DNA of 64,000 nucleotides, taken from assembly GCF_910594005.1 (NCBI RefSeq), contig NC_057826.1, positions 85,433,163 through 85,497,162 on the forward strand, read 5' to 3'. The DNA comes from Cervus elaphus (taxonomy: Eukaryota > Chordata > Mammalia > Artiodactyla > Cervidae). The notes under the pieces are model-generated. The model made no database searches. It saw nothing but the letters and a program-made list of their open reading frames with translations, and was not told where the DNA came from. Of this stretch, positions 57,839 to 64,000 are shown piece after piece; within the stretch, counting starts at the first letter, position 1, and the number at the start of each line of letters is the position of its first letter. A program made the translations under genes and the position numbers.

Positions 57839-60800
57839 TTTTGGAATACTTGGTAAGTTTTGTTACCTTGCATTCATTTCTTATATATTCAAAGTTCTCG
57901 GATTTTCAAGATATAAAGTTACAAGATCATTGTTTCATCTGGTGGACATTGTTAATCCATTCAAGTATAAAGTGAAGGAAAAAGAGTGTGAATGTTAAAC
58001 TCCCTTTTCACAGTTTTGCACGATTATGTCTGTCTATATACTGCTAATAGTTAGGAAGGGAAGTGACTCAGCTCTCCACTGCCTCCACTGTACCCTCCAC
58101 CCAACACTGACCATTGATTTGACTTACATTTTGTAAATACAGTGTGTTTCTGGCCAATGAGAATGTGTACATTGTTTCAGGAGGAGCCACTCTGGTCTTC
58201 TGTGGCAGAAATGGGTGGGCTAGGCATTTGCCCCATCTGTTCTGAACTGACACGCAGTGACTGCTCACCAAAGGCTGTCACCTATCACCACACCCATCTG
58301 CAGATTATGAGCTTTGCACACTCTTTCATTTGGATTTTAAAAAGTAGCAAGAGGAGGGTCTCTCATCTGAAAAAGCTGACAGCTTAACAACTACTAGAAA
58401 ACATTTAGAACATTCTATCTGAAGTCCTCCACAGGTGCTGCACCACCCCTGGTATATGCTGAACATGTTAATAGGGCCTACGGAAAACTTCTGTCCACCC
58501 GGCTTACAGCAGAAGCAGCTTGCCCACCATACATACAGCTAAGGTCTCGACTAGCTGGCCAGTGTCAACATTGGCCAATGGTTCTTGCAGATAAAAGAAC
58601 TAAGCAATGATAAATGGAAGGCTTAAAAAAAATGGGATAAGATGAAAAATGTGAACTTTTCCCACTTCCACACAAAACCTCAAATTCTCAAGACATCACT
58701 GTCCTATGGAGAGGTGAGACTATAGCTGACTTAGGCACGTGCACGCATCAACTTGGCTCCCTTCTCATGAGTGATAAAAGGTAATGAGGCTGGCTGATGT
58801 CATTGATTTACTCTGTCAGAGACCTCCATGCAAGAGAACAGAGAGAAAATTCAGCTGGGAGCCTCTGTACCAGCCTGCTTGGGAACAGGTGGCAGTGCTT
58901 GAACAAGCAAACTCATCATCCTTGGGACTGGCTCTACTTGTGTGTACTTTCCTGATATCCTGTGGAAACTCAGTTTTACTTGTCAACTACATTCCTGGAA
59001 AGACTGTTTCTAAGGCTTCTTGCAGATCTGACCTCTTCTGAATCAGAGGGCAGAGAATGGTTCCTACTTCTTGACCAGAGATGCACAACAATCATTTCCT
59101 CCTTCACAGTGTTGCCACTGGGTTGTTCCAGTGGCAAGCCAAGGATTCCAATTCCACGTCAGTGACAACTGGCCGCGGCACTGTAAGGGTGGCACCAAAA
59201 GCAGTCATTCTAAGACTCTGGGAGAAGGAGCTGCCTTCCACATAAGTCTCTGTCCGTTTAGGTTTAATGCAGCTGCAGTGTTTATGTTCTGTACTATTTG
59301 TCTTGTGACAAAACAGAAGGAAATATACAGCCAGGCCCTAGAACCTTTTTATCAAGTTCAATTAGGAGAAGGTAAAAAAGGAAAAGGACTCTTAGCAGAT
59401 AGGTTGAGGCTGTCAAAACTCAAAATAAACACTGAAACGTTATGGGGAAGAGGGAGCACATATGCTATGAGTGACTATTTCAGAGACAGACAGACCTGGG
59501 GCCATTCTGTATCTTTTACCCCTACTGGTCTATTAATCTACTTGCATTTCCCCAGTTTTTATTGTCAAGGTATTATTATAAATTAGGAAACTTACAAAAG
59601 AGAGGATGTAATCTTCTCTGAAATGGCCTGCAGATATGTCACTGTACTAAATGTGTTTCAGATTTAATGAAGCTTTAATGTCCTTTTTAATTTTGCCTGT
59701 TTCTGTATCACCAGGGGTCGGGCAAGGCAATCAGCACTCAAGAGGGTGGTTTGGTTTAAAACTAGGAAAAAACTCATTTGCTTATGAGTTGCACTGTATT
59801 TTCTTAATTAAATTTACTGAGTAAAATGGTTTAAGTTCAGCCAACCAATGACCTTTGTATGTAGATTTAGATTTATAAGTAGGTTAACAGTTAAAGAAGA
59901 AAAAAAAAAACAGAATCACAACAAAGCAAACAGATTAGGGCTAAGCCAATAGCAGTCACTGCTCTCTTTATCATCTTTACAAAAGAAGCATTTAAATTTA
60001 GGCAGCTTAAGTCCAGTTAAAAAAAAGTATATTGAAAAATGTGGATCTACGTACGTGCCAGCAAGGCATCAGATGACTCGAACATCCTTCTCATTCCCAG
60101 GAGGGGAACAGCTCATATTATAAAAGATTTGGAAAAGCTTTATTTATTTTGGAGGAGTGGAGGCAGAGATGGGGGAGCGACAGGATTCTATTTAACATTA
60201 AATTTAAAAAGTGCATTTTAATTCTAAATACTTAAGATTCAGTAAACTGCTAAACACTCTGAAAACATTTACCAGTTAGGAATACACTTAAATAACAGTA
60301 AACTACTAACATTTCACTGTAAAACTAGTACTGTTCCTTAACGTCATCTTACTGACCTTTTAATCTGTCCATAATCTATGAAAATACTACTGAGTTAGCA
60401 TTATTTGAATAAGTTGGATTTTATGATTTAAATAATCAATATATGTGTGGGTGTGATTATAACAATTGCCAGATACATAACAACTGCATGATAGAAACTT
60501 TTGCATTTCAACAAAAAATCAGGGCAGAAGATATTTATTTACAAAGCAACAACAATGGCTTCTGTTAACAGTAAAGATCATTACTGTCATGAAGTCATAA
60601 AGGATAAAGAGAAAACATACACTGTAGCCAGAAAGCCAGTGTAGGACATAAACTCAGGATATGTTTTTGGTGACCAACTTTCCAACTTAGAATATCAACA
60701 GTGGGGGAGTTGTTTTAAATTTACAGTTATGTTAAAGAGCACTGGAGTTTTACAAATTGCTAATTTAGACATATTCTATGTTTCTCAATAAAACAGCAAA

Positions 60801-62069
60801 TTGAAAATAAGTGTTTTCAACACAGCCAGTGATGTAGCTGAAGGAGGACTTTATAGTCTGAAATATTCTAAAATCTGTGAATTACCTATGCACATCTTAC
60901 ATAGTTAAATTTCCACATAAGGATTTTGCCTTTAGTTGCCTTTAGACCGTACACTGCAGTTAAACCCTCATTTTACAGGATCACAGCAGCCAGTTTGCAA
61001 CATTCAGACACAGGGAAACTTAAAAAAAATCAGACTTAACTATTGGATTACATAAAATTCCCTAGGTGAGATTTCATCCCAAGACCAATTTACACAGTCC
61101 TAGAGAGAGAGCTTAAATCATCTGAAACTATGCTGGCAAAGGACCATAATAAATATTAAATACCTCAAAACCTACCCTAAGATTTTACTTTTCCTCCCAT
61201 GTATCAATTTCACTGTCCTCCTACTGAATGGTTTAAAAACAATCCGAAGGATATAACAGCAATTTACCAGTGCTAAAGTGCTTGGGAGGTTAAAGTGACA
61301 ACAAAGAACGCAGAAACACAAAGCATCTTGAAGCAGGGTTTCAATTAAATGTGGAGGATTTACTAATACAGTATACCAAAAAAAAAAAAAAAAAGAGTTA
61401 CAAATTAATTTAATCTTCTGCCTATAGTTTGCAGCTGCACTCCAAAGTGTCTAGGGCTTAAGAACAAAGCCTTGAAGGGCCTCAGAGTGAGGAAAGCTTC
61501 AATTTTTAATGTATAACGCCATTAGCTGATAACTTGTGGAATCTGCAACCCCTGCGGAGGGGCATAAGTGCGAGTAACAGAGACTGATGAAGTGACATAT
61601 TTGTTCATGTCTAGAACTATGAGGAAGAGGGTTATTACTAACACTATCAGGCCCAACAGAAATATGCCCTAATAACCTTTGGGACCCTCCACGTTATCAG
61701 TTCTCACTACATCAAATATATTAAAATCAAAACCTAATTCCCTTTAATTAAAGACAATTAGTTTGTTTTACTATTATTGTTTTAACTTGTATGACATTAT
61801 AATACATTGCAAATTAAAGATGGAATAACAAATGGAATGAAAGCATCAAACTGTGAACACTTCTCCACCCATGTTTGGTGAAATGGACTTATGACTGGCG
61901 TCTATTTCAGGAAATTCAAGAACAATCATCACTAAACATTGAAAAGTGGTGTAGAAACAATTCACCCTAAAAAGAACACAGTGGGACCATGCATATGCTT
62001 TCCCTATTCAATTTATACTTTTCACATAATGCTTTCCTATCATTCCAAGGATTTCTTTAACACAAGCAG

Positions 62070-62175
62070 AATTATGGCTCAATGGAGGCATAAGAAGCTT
62101 AATTAATTTGCCCAAGGTCATACTGGAGGTTGGTGGCAAAGCTTGTTAAATTACTGGGAATTCTGGACTCTACAG
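62070..62175 (-). repeat. MIR SINE remnant, antisense
   Basis: GGAGGCATAAGAAGCTTAATTAATTTGCCCAAGGTCATACTGGAGG matches the reverse MIR core (GAGGTTAAGTAACTTGCCCAAGGTCACAC). Confidence 0.65.
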
Positions 62176-63314
62176 ATGTTTTGGCAATGGCAAAGGTCCC
62201 TGGTCGGCAAAGGCCCCATGAGACTCCCAGTGCAGTAGGTGAACCACAGCAAATAGCTCCTGACGCCTGTTCAAAAAGTGCCAAGTGCTCTGGAGGGCTC
62301 ACAAATAATGTTTCCTTTGTGTAGAAAGAGTCTAACTGTGAGGTTCCCATCAGGAGTGCTTCTTAACATGTCCCAATATTTTAAAAGGAATGACTCATCC
62401 TCACCAGAGCCCACTGATAGAAAGTAAATTTGTTTTAACTTAAGGATCCCAAACACAGCAGCACAAAGAAATAAATCAAACGTTTATCCATCATTCAGAA
62501 GGTCCTGCATTCTATTCCACTGATTACCAGTAATAATGGAGAAAAGACAGCATTACAAATAAATGTTTCTAATTCAGTAGATTTTTTTTTCTTTTTAAAT
62601 TAGAAATGGGTTTATAACAGTGGACACTTAAATGGGGCCAGGGCAACAGTAATTCACAAGTACAATATCTTAATGCTGTTCCTTTAATTGCTATATTTGT
62701 TTTACTGTAAAAAATGATTGCTTGCTGTAGTCTAACCATGAATGCTGAAAAGCATGATACATTGAGGTCTCAACCTGGGCAAACTGTACCTAAACTTACA
62801 CTTTATTGCAGCTTAGTTCACAATCTTCACCTAATATAGGGTTATATCCCAGTGCAGCAGGAGGATAAATCATCCTGGAATATTACTCTGGCAAAGTTTA
62901 GCTGTGACTGGAGCATATGTGCTTTCGAGCCACTGAAGCAGAGGCCCATAAAATACACTAATTACTGGAAGTTATGGTCACTGAGTGATTGATAGCGCTC
63001 TGCAAGGCAACTTCCTCATTTTCAGCTCTTCTGACGGGGCTCATCCGCCACATAGCAATTATTAATTCATGACCCACCCCTCAGGCACTAGTACCTTTAC
63101 TTCTTATTCTCCTGCTACCAAACTACTGCTGCAGCTGGACACTGTCTTTCTTCATTCTGATGGCTGGGTAAGGATGATAAAAAGTAGATTTCATGCTAAA
63201 TGCTATTGTTTTGAATCTTTAAATGTTCCTTGGTCTTTCTAACCTTGCTGTCCTAAAACACATAATTCTCCTCCTCCCATAATACTATTTTACTTGTGTC
63301 ATTTTCTTCCCTTT

Positions 63315-63415
63315 TCCCTTATAAAAAGTTTGTGTGTGTCTATGCATATATATGTATATATGAATATGTGTGTGTGATATATACACACATATATAAACAC
63401 ACATACAATCCATCT
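63315..63415. repeat. Mixed GT/AT microsatellite with palindrome
   Basis: GT, AT and CA dinucleotide runs. TATGTGTGT (63365-63373) and ACACACATA (63383-63391) are perfect inverted arms around a 9-bp loop. Confidence 0.88.
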
Positions 63416-64000
63416 GTCTACACTATACTATAGTAGACCAAAAACTCTGCCTGACTAATTTTTTAGTTGAACACTGTGGTTTAAATGCAATATATAACTT
63501 CAACTAGGCCATAGTAAATATGAGCCAGCAAATTGATTTAAAATAAAAGGCACCCCCCCAAACCTTCCATTTAAATAGACCCACTTTGAAGCTCTGAAGA
63601 CATTCTAATTGTTTCAAGTTGATTTCCATCAGTAGCTTCACTCAGAGCAATGCAAATTAAGATATCTGAGTATATAACTGAATCTCTAAAAGTCTCTTAA
63701 AAACAACTGCAAAGGTTTTTTTTGATGATGTTCTGTGCATTGAGAAAAAATTCAGTGAGAGACTCTGAATTAAAGAGAGAGAAAGTTCAGTCATGATGGA
63801 TGAAAGCAAACATTTTACTTTTCTAATAGTAAAACATGTTCTTCAAAATCTTGAGCAATTAAAAATGCAATAGTGAGGGTGGTTTTCCTGTGTGGAATCT
63901 GAGACAGGGTAACAGATGAATAGATGACTCTAAGCTACCTACCCTTTCAGAACTTGTTTCAAATTATTCCTCCTCTTCCACTGGGAGTTAGTCCCAGAAA

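Larger units (their letters stand above)
56328..64000 (-). other. MAP2K5: MAP2K5 intron, 5' part (continues beyond the window)
   Basis: Intron upstream of the 30-nt exon. The preceding exon should encode ...SLGISFME; I looked for its reverse complement to position 64000 and did not find it. Apart from MIR remnants (57240-57390, 62070-62175) and AT/GT microsatellites (57820-57838, 63315-63415), nothing repetitive is recognisable. The 516-nt open frame at 59071-59586 matches no family I know. Confidence 0.88.

Noticed and set aside
59071..59586. Longest open frame in the window (171 codons, plus strand)
   Set aside because: No recognisable domain, no good start context or splice partner seen, lies inside a MAP2K5 intron on the opposite strand; a length expected by chance in 64 kb.
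1..64000. CRISPR arrays, bacterial operons, phage or integron structures
   Set aside because: No regularly spaced direct repeats and no prokaryotic coding density; the repeats and splice sites are those of a ruminant nuclear genome.

Overview
This is a piece of a ruminant (cattle, sheep or goat type) nuclear genome, and almost all of it is intron. The host group follows from the repeats: Bov-tA SINEs, a BovB LINE 3' end, a ruminant L1 tail and many CHR-type tRNA-Glu SINEs, lying among mammal-wide L1, L2, MIR, MER5A and MER2 fossils. I cannot choose between cattle, sheep and goat.

The gene is MAP2K5 (MEK5, the kinase that activates ERK5), read on the minus strand, so its 5' side is at high coordinates. 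Five short coding exons can be read, each with an AG acceptor and a GT donor: 56298-56327 (30 nt), 36569-36595 (27 nt), 36225-36257 (33 nt), 17208-17269 (62 nt) and 14180-14225 (46 nt). They join in frame into 198 nt encoding 66 residues of the kinase C-lobe, residues 349-414 by my count on the 448-residue human form. Upstream exons (PB1 domain, N-lobe, activation loop) lie beyond 64000. The exon(s) for the last 34 or so residues were not found and should lie beyond position 1. None of the longer open reading frames is a gene; they are chance or repeat-derived.

Layout: 1-14179 is the 3'-most intron seen, with an L1/SINE cluster at 1-1600 and a long repeat-poor stretch. 14226-17207 is a 3-kb intron. 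17270-36224 is a 19-kb intron holding a repeat-poor block (17.6-21 kb) and a dense nest of retroelements (28-32.6 kb). 36258-36568 is a 311-bp intron between two microexons. 36596-56297 is a 20-kb intron with SINEs, a MER2 MITE and a small CpG cluster. 56328-64000 is part of the next intron upstream and is almost free of young repeats.

The most notable feature is three consecutive microexons (30, 27 and 33 nt), all of phase 0, which encode the MEK segment after kinase subdomain IX. UGCAUG (Rbfox-type) motifs sit 39-44 nt upstream of the 30-nt exon and 60 nt downstream of the 27-nt exon. I saw no new gene system; the other candidates are repeat-free blocks that look like conserved non-coding elements, a G-quadruplex tract and several instructive nested insertions.
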